Origin: Anniella stebbinsi
Taxonomy: Eukaryota > Chordata > Lepidosauria > Squamata > Anniellidae
Length of the DNA: 64,000 nucleotides
Direction: 5' to 3'
Assembly (NCBI GenBank): GCA_029215795.1
Contig: JARDYH010000005.1
Coordinates: 157,567,814 to 157,631,813 of the forward strand
A program made the translations under genes and the position numbers. The notes below the pieces were generated by a model. The model saw only the letters and a program-made list of their open reading frames with translations, was not told the origin of the DNA and made no database searches. Of the stretch, positions 11,945 to 23,639 are shown one piece after another (within the stretch, counting starts at the first letter, position 1; every line of letters starts with the position of its first letter).

Positions 11945-13014
11945 TAGGGAGACCATATTTTGGAAACCAAAAAGGAGGACAACATGGTCGGCCCCCACCA
12001 ACATGTCCACCCCAGGGGGCGTGTCCAGTATCAAGCGGGGAGGGGTCCCACCTAAACATAGCCTTGGGGGCTTTGTACATTGTCTGCTTTTCAGATGAAA
12101 AACTGTTCCCCAAAAAGGAGGCAGTGTTTTGTGATGCTTCAAATGCATAGCCAATCGAGGCTTTGCACATCCTTTTCTACTTCAAACTAGTAGGACTTGT
12201 TTCCTCTGGTCCCAGTTCTTAAGACTGTATCTATGACGACAACATGGCGAGGGCCCTTTCTACAATGATGTGGCTTCTGTTTTCATTTTTGCCTTTATGC
12301 ACCCCTAAAAGTATACCCCTGTGCTTAGCACAACATCTTGTTTAGCCAATGATGCAACAGGGGGTACCTCTAGATGGGCTCTTCTCCCCGCGGTAGCTTC
12401 AGAGTGGCAGCAGGTGATGTACATGATGCAGCTGCCACTTCCGCTTTAAAAGACTCAGGCACTTACCCCAACTTTTTTTTCCTGTGGAGCGTGCCACAGC
12501 TGATGGCAACAGCTGATTGGTTGCCATCGGCTGGAGGAGGGCCAGTTCGGGCACCCTGTGTCCCTCCCTTCCTCTTCCTCTGGCTGCCCCATTCCTAGGG
12601 TGACCACATTTGGGAAACCAAAAAAGAGGACCCTCAGTGGGGTGGGGGGTGGGAAAGTGGCTTTCCGGGGCCTCTGGAAAGCATGTCATTCACGCCCACT
12701 GCTTTAAAGGACCCAATTGGAGTGGAGGAGGGGAAGGTGTGTCATTCCCACCCTCCACTGCTCCAATCGGGTCCTTTTCTATAATGTCCAGGAATGACAT
12801 ACTTTCCCCTGTAAGGTCCTGATTGGAGCAGTGGGAGGGAAATAACCCACCTCCAGAAAGCTCGTCATTCCCTCCAACCACGCTAATGTGGCCTTAAAGG
12901 GGAAAGCTTGTCTTTCCAGGACATTATAGAAAATTACAGAAAATCCCCCCTGACACCCAGGATAGAACAAAAACCAGGACAAATCCGGGGAAATCCTGAC
13001 AGTTGGTCACCCTA
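11945..13014 (+). mobile_element. hAT-like element, TAGGGTGACCA family, 1.07 kb
   Basis: Left end TAGGGAGACCATATTTTGG, right end TTGGTCACCCTA, 8-bp target duplication AATAGAAG (11937-11944 and 13015-13022). It splits a CR1 copy whose sequence resumes exactly at 13015. Internal GACCACATTTGGGAAACC near 12601 suggests a second family copy inside. No transposase frame seen. Confidence 0.85.
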
Positions 13015-13387
13015 AATAGAAGTATAGCTTCCAAATTGCGCAAGGTACTGGTTCCCCTCTATTCGGCACTGGTTAGGCCTCATCTTGAGTATTGCGCCCA
13101 GTTCTGGGCACCACACTTCAAGAAGGATGCAGACAAGCTGGAGTGTGTTCAGAGGAGGGCAATGAGGATGATTAGGGGTCTGGAAACAAAGCCCTATGAG
13201 GAGAGACTGAAAGAACTTGGCATGTTTAGCCTTGAGGAGAGAAAATTGAGGGGACACATGATAGCAGTCTTCAATTTCCTGAAAGGTTGTCACACAGAGA
13301 AGGGCCAGGCTCTCTTCTCGATCATCCCAGAGTACAGAACATGGAATAATGGGCACAAATTACAGGAAGCCAAAGCTGGCTGGACAT

Positions 13388-13506
13388 CAGGGGCGGATCT
13401 ACGCCAAGCAGGATATAGCACTTTGAAAACATTTTGAAAATGGTATATGGAATGTGTCCTAGGCCTGAACAGTTGTCAAAACCATTGTAAACTGTTATAA
13501 AGCAGA
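13388..13506 (-). mobile_element. Short MITE (TCTACAC family) interrupting a CR1 copy
   Basis: About 119 bp starting GGGCGGATCTACGCC and ending TTATAAAGCAG, homologous in reverse to 63144-63275 but lacking one terminus. CR1 sequence (GACATCAG then AAAAACTTCCTG) continues on each side. Confidence 0.6.
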
Positions 13507-13814
13507 AAAACTTCCTGTTAGAACAGTATAACAATGGAATCAATGACCTAGGGAGGCTGTGGGCTCTCCCACCCTAGAGGCATTCAAGAGGCACCTGGAC
13601 AGCCATCTGTCAGGTATGCTTTGATGTGGATTCCTGCATTGAGCAAGAGGTTGGACTCGATGACATTATAGGCCCCTTCCAACTCTGCTATTATATTATT
13701 CTATGATTTAGTCTAGCAGGACTTTTATTACACTGTTAAGGCCCTTGAGAATCATTCACAAATCAAAAAGAAAAAACACACACCCTTGCATTGATTTTAA
13801 TGGAAAATGCAATA

Positions 13815-13970
13815 AGTAATACTTCATATTCGTATAGCGACTTCAGGTGCTCAAAAACCTTCACATGCATGATCTTGTAGTAGTAATCCTTACAAGAACC
13901 TTGCACGGTAATCTAGTATTATGGTATTGGGGGTGCAGAGGCTGAGACAGTGGCTTGCATAAGGCCACTT
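13815..13970 (+). repeat. Ancient interspersed repeat (MIR/L2-like tail)
   Basis: CTTCATATTCGTATAGCGAC, TCACATGCATGATCTTGTAG and GCATAAGGCCACTTAGA resemble the conserved MIR/L2-type tail. A relative lies at 39085-39235. Confidence 0.45.
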
Positions 13971-13971
13971 A

Positions 13972-14108
13972 GACTGCAATCCAATGCATGTTTAGATAGA
14001 AAAAGGTCCCACAACTCCCAGAATTCCTCAACCAGCATGGGAATGCCAGCTTGCTGGGGAATGCTGGGAGTTGTAGGTCTTTTTCTGTCTAAACATGCTG
14101 CAATCCCT
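13972..14108 (+). mobile_element. Palindromic MITE (TGCAATCC...GTCCTACAACTCCCAG family)
   Basis: Fold-back around GAATGCCAGCTTGCTGGGGAATGC with arms TTTAGATAGAAAAAGGTCCC and GTCTTTTTCTGTCTAAACATG. Relatives at 39444-39550, 45573-45712, 55084-55190 and partial copies at 52925-53022, 57462-57712 and 58690-58772. Confidence 0.7.
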
Positions 14109-14407
14109 GGGGCTGGCAGTTAGCTCCATTAATTCTAAGTAAACATAGAATCCAGCTTTAAATCTATCACTTCCTACATAATTTTAGATTGCCAGCCTGA
14201 AGACATAATGTAGAGAACCTGGCAATTTTAGGTGTTTTATAAACAAAACAGAATGCTAATTGTAATGATGATACACAAGGTGACACCCCTTTACACAGGA
14301 TAATTAATCTAGATTAAGGGTGTTGGCACACACAGCACTAAAAGCAAATCTGGTGCCATTTGTGGGTGTGTCTGAAATGTTGTCAATTCAGGACAGAAGA
14401 GCCAAGA

Positions 14408-14408
14408 T

Positions 14409-14459
<51 letters not shown>
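14408..14459 (+). repeat. (ATAG)n microsatellite
   Basis: About 13 uninterrupted tetranucleotide units; a CA tract follows at 14474-14490 and a GA tract at 14624-14655. Confidence 0.95.
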
Positions 14460-14623
14460 TGTTCCCTCGGTAACACACACACACACACATCATGGGTGGA
14501 AAAATAAACAGCAGTACTGCAGCTCAGTTGTATAGACCTTCTATGCACAAAACCTCTTGTATTCAGTGAAGTTTACTCCCAGGTAAATGCTTATAGGACT
14601 GCCGCAGTCTAACAGTTCACTCC

Positions 14624-14658
<35 letters not shown>

Positions 14659-14899
14659 AAGCCCCATTGAGTTTAATAGGACTTACTCCCAAGTAAATAT
14701 CCTTTATGCAATTTCCTGAGAGTAAGCCCTATTTGATCTCAGTGATCTTTCTTTTGAGAAGACATGTTTAGGATTGCGGAGTTGGTGTTGAACTAGAATC
14801 CCACATGTCCTCCTTAAGCACATATTGGGAGGACCAATTTACTTCTTGCCTTGCTTTAGACAGAACTTTTTTCTGTCTCAAATTGTGCCCTAAAATCTG

Positions 14900-16930
14900 A
14901 TCATCATGGTTTAATAATCCTTCATCAATCTCTTAAAAGTGGAAGGGGTGAGCCATGTCTGAAACTGGGTTTGAGTGTCTTCCTCTTTTGCAAAATAAAT
15001 AACAACTAAAACCGAGCCCCTTTTAAATGAGGATCAAGGTTTTATAATTCTGTAGTAAGCGCCCCTCCTGGAATTGGAATTTTGCACACTCGTGAAGACG
15101 TGCCCAAAATAATCACGTGCGGAAACTCCCCTCGGCTGTGACTTACTCCCAAAATAGACTTCACCTCAGATTAAGGAATGAAGGGTGGGTGGGGGGAGAT
15201 TCTTTCTCTTCCTAACAAGTCAAGGACTAATAATTCCCAGGCAGCTAATAGGCTATCAGGCTGAACAAAAAACCAAAAGGAGGAGAGCATCCACTCAGGA
15301 CAAAAAAAAGGAGAGAAGCAGGTTCTCAGAATGCTTAAGATACTTTATTTTCAAGCCCATTCGGAATGCTTAAAATACTAATTTTCAGTCTAATTTTCTT
15401 AGGACTACATGTCCCAATATGCAATGCTTCATCTCTTTTCAAACTGGAAAAAATCTTCGACCTGCCCTCCCAACACTTCCCCCCAAAACAGGTTTCTTGT
15501 GCTTTGAAAGGGTTTTGGGGTGGAAGGACTGTGATCTCAGTTCAGTTCTGATACTCAACAAAACCTCCTGGACTCAAAATTCTTTAATTTTGTACCAGGC
15601 TGTAGCTGGTGAATATTGGGGTTCTAGTAAAAAACAAAACAAAGCCAAAGTTGATTTCACAAGCCTGAATTCTGCCTATCCAATGGTATACAACATAAAA
15701 GTACCAATTTGAAAATATATATAAAACCAGAGAGCATTAAAAGAAACCACACAAAAACATTTTTCCAAGTAGGCAGGAAGGATAATGAATCAAAAGCCTT
15801 GCAGAATAAAAAGAAAAAAGAAAGTAAGAATTGCCCACTTGAAAACCATTAGTGAAGGGGCCAATTTGTATGACATTTTGAACTTCTCTACATGAACGAT
15901 TTATTGCATGCTCATGACTGGCCATTTACGGAAGTTTGCAGGTCCTCTATATGATGCTGTCAACCTCCAGGAAGTCTCCTGAGCCTTCCTCCTGTAATCT
16001 TGCTTTAAAAAAGATCAGCGATAATGTACTATTTATTTAAAATTAACATGGATATTGTGAGCCACTAGATGGCACTGTTTCATTTAACTTTATGGAGCAT
16101 TGCCACAAGGGGAAGTTTTCAATTACAAATCATGTGGTTGCTGTTGGTTGCCATCTAAAGGAACTGTAATCAATGCAGAAAGCCTCCAGAAAAAGAAGAA
16201 ATGGTAACGGTGCAGGTTTTTCCCTTAAAGTAGAGGCACTCTTTATCTTTCAAAATAAAGAAAGTGGCTAATGAAATTAAAGTCAATAATGAATAGGTCA
16301 ACAGATGATGTGGTGGAGGTGCCCTCCACCTACGGAGAAGAATGGCACACGTTGGGCTTCTGTATCCATCCCAGGGGTTCCATTACACCTGTGGAGAGCT
16401 CCACGGGTATAGATCTGCCACTGGCAATGTTCCTACCAGCAGTACACCCATTCTGAAAAAACGGGATCCAGTATGCAGACTTTATATAGCCCTTTCTCTC
16501 TTATGTCTATTGCCCTGTCTTGTCTTCATATTCCTATTCCTGGTTTGAGTCCTGTTAAATGTCCTGTTAAATGTCTGCTGCTGCAGGGCAACTGTTATTG
16601 TTAGTTTAAATCTAACATAATCAACCATAAAAATCCGAGGAACAGTTAAAACCTTATCATGTGGTATTAAATGCCTTAGGAGCAGAGGAAAGTCTTAACA
16701 TGGTGTCAAAAGGATCTCAGTGTTGATGCCAGGCAGACCTCCCTGGGCTCAGTAGCTTTTGTGTTCTGTGTGAGTTACAGACCTTGACCTTTGGTATTAC
16801 TCATGTATTTTTGTGTATTGACCTTTTTTTGTGGTTGCAACATCATCTTAGGGGAAGAGCTGATGGTCTTTGACCCTGTTGATCATAGTATAATACTTCA
16901 GGCTTTGTCTGCTATGTGGCTTAGGGCACA
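14900..16930. other. Intergenic stretch, no gene seen
   Basis: Mostly unique-looking AT-rich DNA. It contains CTCF-like GCCACTAGATGGCAC at 16061-16075; the inverse motif GAGCCATCTAGTGGC lies at 17866-17880. No convincing coding exon. Confidence 0.55.
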
Positions 16931-17031
16931 ATCCTATGAAATTGCTGCCTGTTAGATGGAAGCTTCCACTAATTATTTTTCTTCTTCTCTTTTTTCCATT
17001 TTCTACATGGCACAGAATATACTTTGGCCCT

Positions 17032-17281
17032 GTTCAGACAACGCTTCAGGCTCTGTGGTTAGACAAACTGTGGTTCTCTGGGGTTAGCAGTAACCACAAG
17101 GCGTGCTATCGCACGCAACACTTTAAGCCACAGTTAGAGCCGCTAACCCTGCTGTAGATGTTTCGAATGGGGTTAGTGAGTGAGCACGGTTTAGCAAAAC
17201 GCATTGCACAGGACACCTTAAACCCTGTGTTTAACTAAAAGCCTTAACCAGCAGGGTTTAAGGTGTCTTCTGAACAGGCCC
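17032..17281 (+). mobile_element. Fold-back MITE (CTGTTCAGACAAC arms)
   Basis: Arms GGCCCTGTTCAGACAAC and TGTCTTCTGAACAGGCCC with internal GGTTTAAGGTGTC/GACACCTTAAACC complementarity. Confidence 0.7.
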
Positions 17282-17613
17282 ACTCAATTCAAATACACAC
17301 ACACACACACACACACACAGAAACTATATGACTGAGACACTTCAAATGGTTCCGTTTACCTGTGAATGCATTATTATAATTTAGTCTCAACAAAATTTGT
17401 TTATCCCGTGATGTAAAACTCAAAATATTTTTCATTGTAGACGATTTACACACTAAACTGAGACTCATTCAACTGTCAAATGAGGCATGTATGTGTGAAA
17501 CAACCCTTAGAAGGAGGACTTCAAGATCAGCATTTCAAAATTTAACTCTGGTTTGTGTACTCCATAAAGTAGTGTTGTTATAAGTGGCATGCCTTATTTT
17601 CCATAAAGCTGTG

Positions 17614-17668
17614 GTCTCTCTCTCTCTCTCTCTCTCTCTCTTTCACACACACACACACACACACACAC
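17614..17668 (+). repeat. (CT)n-(CA)n compound microsatellite
   Basis: CT run followed by TTTCACACACA... run. Another CA run lies at 17294-17320. Confidence 0.95.
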
Positions 17669-17917
17669 TAAAATAACACTGTATCATCTTAACACAATTA
17701 TACTCATCACCAATCAGTTACAGCTGCACATTTATTGTACTATAAACGAATTGACTAGAAAAGCTCCCAGAATGCTTCACGGCACAGCAGGGACTAGTTC
17801 CTTCATCCACCCACCCCAAACAAGGTATTGTTTTTCATTGCACCTAGCTGATCTGTGAGCACCAAGAGCCATCTAGTGGCTAAAGTATAGAACTGTAAAA
17901 GCACAAAATGCTTCTAA

Positions 17918-18272
17918 GGTCCCCTCTACAAGGATTCGCTTTTGCGCCCGGTTAGGCGATTATGCGCATAATCGCTGAAGCGCATTTACACCTAATCCCT
18001 CTGCACGAGAGGCGGTGAGAGGCGGCGAAGCGCATTAACGGATGACCAAAATGCGCTTTACAAGTAGTTAATGCGCATAAGCGCTTGTTCACATAGTCAA
18101 AATGTGCTTTAACGGCCGGAGCAAAATAAAACTCGCGATTTAACGCGCATTCGATAATGCGCATAATCGGAGAGATAACGCGCCTCTACGCCCGATTTGC
18201 GCTCCGTTCTTGTAGAGGTAATTTTTTTAAAGCGCCTTGAAAGAGCTTTAAACCTCTGTTGTAGAGGCAGCC
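17918..18272 (-). mobile_element. CpG-rich ~355-bp MITE family, copy 2
   Basis: Minus-strand copy with termini CCCCTCTACAAGG and TTGTAGAGGCAGCC. Carries the repeated TATGCGCATAATCG palindromes and a 70-codon open frame (complement of 17952-18164). No clear target duplication. Confidence 0.8.
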
Positions 18273-18954
18273 CCAGGCTGTTCAGATTTCATTTGGCGAG
18301 GGACAAACTGTCAAGTACAGTGTGCCAGCTGTCCACTTCCTAGCGGTCAGTGTGGGAATTAAAGATCCAAATGTTCAAAATCCAAATGGCTTGGGAAGGG
18401 AGCAGATAGGTTAAGGCCGTGTTTTCTTCTCTCAATACCCGGCCCAGTTAGGTGCAGTGGTGCAGTGGAGCCAGGGCTCATGGGGATACCACACCGGCAC
18501 TTTTTTATTAGCAGGGATGCTGATGTCATCTGCAACCTCCCCCAGAATTCCCAGTCCCCGCTGAACTTAACTGCAATCCTCACGTAGCTGGGATGGGGAG
18601 AATCAATTTTCCTGGCAGCAATATATTGTTCCCTGTTATACTGCAAAGTATTTTGGGGTGACTTGATCTTGAATGGGCAATTACGGAAGACCTGCTACGG
18701 ATGGAGCTGAAAAGTACTAGAACTGGTTTTATTGATACAGCTGCCTGAATTCTTGAACTCTCCCTAAGGGCATATCTATGGAGAATGTAATGAGGAGTGG
18801 CTGCATTTCCAAATTTACCACTACACCATTGCTTCTGTCATCGCTTGATCCACCACCAGCTTCTCAGTTCTGCTAGGGATCCAGGAGAAGGTGACACCGT
18901 TAGCTGGAGAGGAAGGAGGTAGATTGGTAAGACCAATGTTTTCGCCACTATTTC

Positions 18955-19120
18955 TTACATATGTATTTACAAACTATATTTATATCCTTTCTTTCCCCCA
19001 AAGAGCTCAACTTTCCTCCCTCTTCATTTTATCCTCACAACAACCCTGTGAGGCCAATAACAAGTTTCTGGCTTTGAGGCCAAGTGAGGAACTGGACTCA
19101 GGTTTTTAGCCACTAACCCA
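18955..19120 (-). mobile_element. tRNA-derived SINE, minus strand
   Basis: Minus-strand match to the SINE at 19749-19925: TTTATCCTCACAACAACCCTG with a degraded tRNA end near CTGGACTCAGGTTTTTAGCC. Confidence 0.6.
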
Positions 19121-19123
19121 GGG

Positions 19124-19243
19124 ATAAGGGGCCCTGGTGCCCTCCGGCTGTTGTTAGACTTCAGATCCCATCTGCCCCAGTCAGCATAGCCAAGGGATGC
19201 TGCAATGTCCAACGACATCTGGAGGGCACCAGGTTGGCTCCCC
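19124..19243 (+). mobile_element. Palindromic MITE (GGTGCCCTCC arms)
   Basis: Arms CCCTGGTGCCCTCCGGCTGT and ACATCTGGAGGGCACCAGG, with GACTTCAGATCCCATCTGCC between. Relatives at 355-415, 46010-46075, 47240-47335 and 49777-49893. Confidence 0.65.
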
Positions 19244-19475
19244 TGCATGAATCCACACTCGCTCTCACAAATCCAGTGTGTCAAAAGTGGTATCTGAACC
19301 CACACCTCCATTTGGAAACCAGAACACCCAGAGCAGGGAAAGTCAGTGCCTTGAGTCTGGCGCCTTAGACCCCTCAGCCATCCTGATACTCTCTCGGCCC
19401 ACTTTCTGCTGCCACCTAGGGCTTGCACTTCACTGCTTCGGAGCCTGGATCTATGTTCAGTTGGGTTGGGGAGAG

Positions 19476-19519
19476 GAGGAGGAGGAGGAGGAGGAGGAGG
19501 AGGAGGAGGAGGAGGAGAA
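19476..19519 (+). repeat. (GGA)n microsatellite
   Basis: Uninterrupted GAG/GGA triplets, purine-only on the + strand. It would read poly-Glu on + and poly-Pro/Ser on -, which explains long spurious frames here. Confidence 0.95.
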
Positions 19520-19533
19520 GGAGGAGAGCAACA

Positions 19534-19733
19534 TCCAGTGGAGACGAGTGGTTCCGATTTCACTGAATCCACTCCAGATTTCAGTCAGAACCAGCTAAAA
19601 CTCTAAAGAAGCTATTCAAGCTTGCCAAAACTATTTTGGGACTAGGGTTCAGCACCTTAGATAGCTCCTATATAGTTCTGACTGAAATCCAGAGGGGATT
19701 CGCAGCCCTACTGAAAACAAAGCCACCACTGGC
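19534..19733 (+). mobile_element. Relative of the CAGTGGAGGCTGGT MITE
   Basis: Shares CCAGTGGAGACGAGTGGTTCC, GTTCTGACTGAAATCCAGAG and CAAAGCCACCACTGGCT with 6344-6489. Confidence 0.55.
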
Positions 19734-19748
19734 TACATCAAATTGAGC

Positions 19749-19925
19749 CCAGTGGTTAGATTGTTGGAGTGGGGCTCGGGAGACCCAGGTTCTAGTCCCT
19801 GCCTGGCCATAAAGCTCACTGGATGACTCTGAGCCTGTCACTGACTCACAGCCTCACCTACCTCACAGGGTTGTTATGAGGATAAAATGGAGAGGAGGAG
19901 GATCATGTAAGCCACCTTGAGTTTC
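19749..19925 (+). mobile_element. tRNA-derived SINE
   Basis: A-box-like GTGGTTAGATTGTTGGA, B-box-like GGTTCTAGTCC, then CTCACCTACCTCACAGGGTTG, GAGGATAAAATGGAGAGG and a 3' end at TAAGCCACCTTGAG. Confidence 0.75.
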
Positions 19926-20099
19926 TTAAAAGAGGGAAGGAGGGATAATAGCAGCAGCAGCTGCAACCACAACAGCAACTGTGGATACTGGATTCCCACC
20001 CGCCCCCATAGATGACCATAGCTATCTTTGTTGTTGCTACTACTGTTAAAAAAAAGGGAGTCTATCTACTGCAAATTACCCAGGGATGCACCTTCTACC

Positions 20100-20460
20100 T
20101 TCCGTGCCCCTTTGCCCGCTTAACCAGGTTCGAAGAGGAGGCTCAGTTCTTCGCAGCCACCAGAGGGCTCTGGGTATCGCTTCGGGAAACAGAAAAGCGG
20201 CTCTTCGCTCCTTCTCTCGGCTCTGCGTTTCCTCCGCTCGGGGCGTCGCGCTTTGAGCTTCCTGGGTGACTCGGATGCAGCTGCAGAGCGAATTGGGCCA
20301 GATCAGACGCCGACGCCGACGCTCCCCCCTTATTGGGACCCATGCCAGCCTGCGGGGACTGTTCTTACAGACGAGTTTTGCCCAGTCAAGGTGGGAAGAA
20401 CTGTCCCGGTTTGCAATCCAGCATTTCCGGGAAGGATTCGTAATCTGTAATGTCCTGAAT
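20100..20460 (+). promoter_or_regulatory. CpG-rich promoter-like region, probable 5' end of the KRAB zinc-finger gene
   Basis: GC- and CpG-rich relative to its flanks, with repeated GACGCC units, a CTCF-like motif CCACCAGAGGGCTC (20157-20170), and an ETS/STAT-like TTTCCGGGAA near 20430. There is no clear TATA box. It shares CAGATCAGAC (20299-20308) and the upstream CTCF-like site with the promoter of the second zinc-finger gene near 51.2 kb. The transcription start and first donor cannot be fixed by reading. Confidence 0.4.
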
Positions 20461-21111
20461 GGGGGATGCCAGGAGATTGAAAGGCAGAGGTTGCAAGGGG
20501 GGAATGGGGATGGATCAGGTGTCCTCTTTTACGGAAGACCACCCTCTGTTTCAAGGGCTGTCCTGCCCATATCCGGTTTAAAGATAAAGACCCATCAGAA
20601 CCGTGGCCCATCAGCAATTAAAGCACCTGGACTGCAGACTTGACAGGCAGGTACACAGGTCACCTGTTCACAGCCTTCCGCTCTATGGTGAGATGTAGTG
20701 CATTTCTATTTAAATCTGTATAAAGTAGTACATGCAAAATATATGCAAATCTGGATCCTCTTCTATTATCTTTTTTTTTTTTTTGGTGATGTATTTCTCC
20801 CTTTTCAGAAGTTCATCAATGGTTACCCTGCCCAGTAACCTTTACCCCCACAGCTCACTGCATCTGTACAACTCCCCCCCCCCCCCCGGGGCACACTCTG
20901 GAACATTGCTTAGAAAAAAACGTGACAAAGGAATTTCCAGTGACATCAAAATTTTAAGCCTTGGTTGTGAGAACAGACCCAAGGAGTTGTATTTCATCTG
21001 CCTTAACTAATTCATGGAGCAGAAGGATATGATCTTATTCATTTATTTTTAATTACTATTGCTTAATATATGTATACACTCCCTTACAATTTATGGATAA
21101 GACAGCTAACA

Positions 21112-21147
<36 letters not shown>

Positions 21148-21167
21148 GTGTGTGTGTGTGTGTGTGT
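21112..21167 (+). repeat. (TA)n-(TG)n compound microsatellite
   Basis: ATATAT run, TATG units, then GTGTGT run. Confidence 0.95.
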
Positions 21168-21169
21168 GG

Positions 21170-22120
21170 ATGGATCTTGGGGATGCAGTAAATCAAAAAC
21201 TGGACGTGAGTCTGCATTGTGATGCTGCAGCAAAAAAGGCAAATGTGAGGTTAGGCTGCACTAAGAAAAATGTCATTTCAAAGTCATAAGTGATAGTTCC
21301 ACTTTATTCTGTGCTAGTCAGGCCTTATCTTGAGTACTGTGTGGCCCCACTTTAAGAAGGATAAAGACTCAGACGTGCAGAAATTTCTCCAGGGACCTAA
21401 ATCTATCACTCCAGCTATTCCAGTTTGGCCCTCTGAGGTTTCCAGAAAGCCACGCCCCTTCCCCTTCCCCCTTTCTTTGCTCCTAACATCAGTCTTTTGA
21501 TGTTTTTGTGCAGTCCCCCCCCATTCTGAAAAGTTACTGGCAATAAGATCTTTAAGCTAAAATATGCAGGTATTTGTGAGTTTTGGCCCCACCCCTTTTC
21601 CATTTGGCCCCACCCACCAGGGGATGTGCCCCTGAGACTTCTCTGAAATGGAAACGTGACCCCCAGCCTGAAAGAGTTTCTGCACCCCTGGTACAGACAG
21701 ATTGGAATGGGTTCAGAGATGGGCAACAAAGACGGTCAGTGATATGGGGAATAAGTCCTATGAGCAAAGGTTGAAGGAACTGGGGATGTTTACCTTGAAG
21801 AAGAAAAGACTGAGTGGGTACGTGATAGCACTCCTCAAATACTTGAAGGGCTGAAATGCAGAAGAGGGCAAAGATGTGTTTGCAGCTGCCCCGGAGGACA
21901 GGACTAGACCAAATGGGCTTAGGATACAGGAGGGTAGATTTCGGTTGGACATTAGGAGAAACGTCTTCTTAAGGGTGAGAGCAATCAAACAATGGAACCA
22001 ATTAGCTCTCCCCTGTTAGAGCTCTTCAAGCAAGGACTAGGTAGGCATCTGTTGGGGACACCCTAGCTCTAGATTTCTTGCACTGAGCATGAACTTGGAT
22101 TAGGTGGCCTGCACTAGATT
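21170..22120 (+). mobile_element. Old CR1-like LINE fragment with insertion
   Basis: CR1-type C-terminal region in degraded form (TGGGGATGTTTACCTTGAAG, GAGTACTGTGTGGCCCC). Interrupted at about 21390-21700 by a dispersed element (TTACTGGCAATAAGATCTTTAAGC and GGCCCCACCCACCA) also seen at 31665-31915 and 46140-46290. Confidence 0.65.
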
Positions 22121-23534
22121 CTATAATAAAAACAAAATCACTTTAAACCAAACCACACAGTAAAAAAAAAAAACACAGTCACCAACAGAATTAAAAACAC
22201 CAGCAGCAGTTGTCATAACTCATAGTATAGGTTTATTTTGTTTTAGGAATTTTAAAGCACTTTGGGGGGATGTGCATTTGCTTTGTTCTATTTTCTTGTT
22301 TTTAATTTGCACTGTAAACTGCTAATCGTACCCTGTAAACTGCCCCTCAAAAGTGTACTAAATATATTAAAAATGGCATCGGGAACAGCCATTCCCCCCC
22401 CCCTCCCTGTTGACCCTTTTAGTGTTTTGTACTTACTATGGAGCATCAAAAGGGTCAAATTGGCCTGCAAAAGATAATTTTGACCCTTTTGTCACTCCAT
22501 TGGTACACTGAATACATTTTTAAAAAAAGATTAAATGTTTTTGGTGTGTGTGTGTGGGGGGGGAAGTGCGACCCATAGGGGATGTCTGGGAGTACGTGAA
22601 AATGTCCCCCAGACCTTCCGAAATTGCCCACCCTATAACTACATATGTCTGTACAATGACGGGCAGTACATAAATATTGTAAATAAAATTAAAATAACTC
22701 AAATACTCAACGAGCCTCAAAAGTTGTCTGGAAAAGAATCTTATAGATTATATACATAGAAGTCAAGTGTAGAAATCTCAGTATTGGATTAGTACCAGGT
22801 GCAGGAATCTCAGTTTTGACATACAGATTAAGTAGCCCTAAGGCTACAAAGACATGTGTGAGAGAAAGCTAGTTCTGGAGCAGGGCTTGATTTCGAAACA
22901 CGGAGGTTCTGGGCCTATAAGCTACATACTCTGACCGTGAAACTCATCCTAGAGAAGTGGGCTGTGGGCTGGGCTTTCTCATTAGTGGCGGGAAAGTGCT
23001 GCGCATGTGACTGTGCCTTGGCACTGGAAACAAATTCTAGACTTGAATCCTGGTTAATATTAAGCCCTGCTTTGCAGGCAATATCAGGTAGGCCCTACTC
23101 ATCCCAAGTCCAAGTCCAAGAATCTAGTGTCCAGTTTTTCTTGCATCTAGTGGAAAGAACTACATGTGTTGTTGTTGATGGTGTTGTTGGTATTGTTGTT
23201 GTCATCATCATCATGCATCCGTGTACATGGTGCTTTACAAACAGAGGTGCCTGCCCACCAAGCATTCAATCAAAATTGGACAGAAGAGAGACAGCAGAGG
23301 GAGATGAAAGGTGGGAAACAAAATGTGTTTAGACTTCCTGTCAGCAATGGATGAAGATGTAATCTCTGCTACGATCTCCCTAATTCCCATGTTTTCTCTA
23401 TTGTTAAATTGTCGATAATATTTTGGTCCAATTATCTGTCCACTTCTGTAAGCATTGTAAATAATACTTTGTTATTTTTTAAAAAATTCTCCCTAATTCC
23501 ATTTCCCCCCAACTCAATAGAGATTAGTCTGCAA

Positions 23535-23539
<5 letters not shown>

Positions 23540-23592
<53 letters not shown>
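23540..23592 (+). repeat. (TC)n microsatellite
   Basis: Perfect TC run of 53 bp immediately upstream of a candidate splice acceptor. Confidence 0.95.
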
Positions 23593-23595
<3 letters not shown>

Positions 23596-23608
23596 GCTTC
23601 TCCAACAG

Positions 23609-23639
23609 GTACCACAAAGAGCCACTTTCTGCAACTCAG
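23609..23639 (+). other. Candidate short non-coding (5' UTR) exon
   Basis: A 31-nt segment sits between an acceptor with an extremely long pyrimidine tract, the (TC)n microsatellite at 23540-23592 followed by TCCCTGCTTCTCCAACAG, and a perfect CAG|GTAAGT donor at 23640. It contains no ATG. It lies between the CpG-rich stretch near 20.2 kb and the KRAB-A remnant, so it could be a leader exon of the zinc-finger gene. The evidence is splice signals only. Confidence 0.3.

Larger units (their letters stand above)
11908..13712 (+). mobile_element. CR1 LINE 3' fragment split by two DNA elements
   Basis: CR1 C-terminal coding ([36 protein letters not shown]) and 3' UTR ending near TATTCTATGATT. It lies in three parts: 11908-11944, 13015-13387 and 13507-13712. 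Confidence 0.85.

Noticed and set aside
13003..13437. 144-codon frame with reverse-transcriptase-like C terminus
   Set aside because: It is the CR1 3' coding remnant, already covered as a mobile element, not a host gene.
19024..19598. 182-codon minus-strand and 106-codon plus-strand frames
   Set aside because: Built around the (GGA)n tract (poly-Pro or poly-Glu) and SINE/MITE pieces; no splice or start context.
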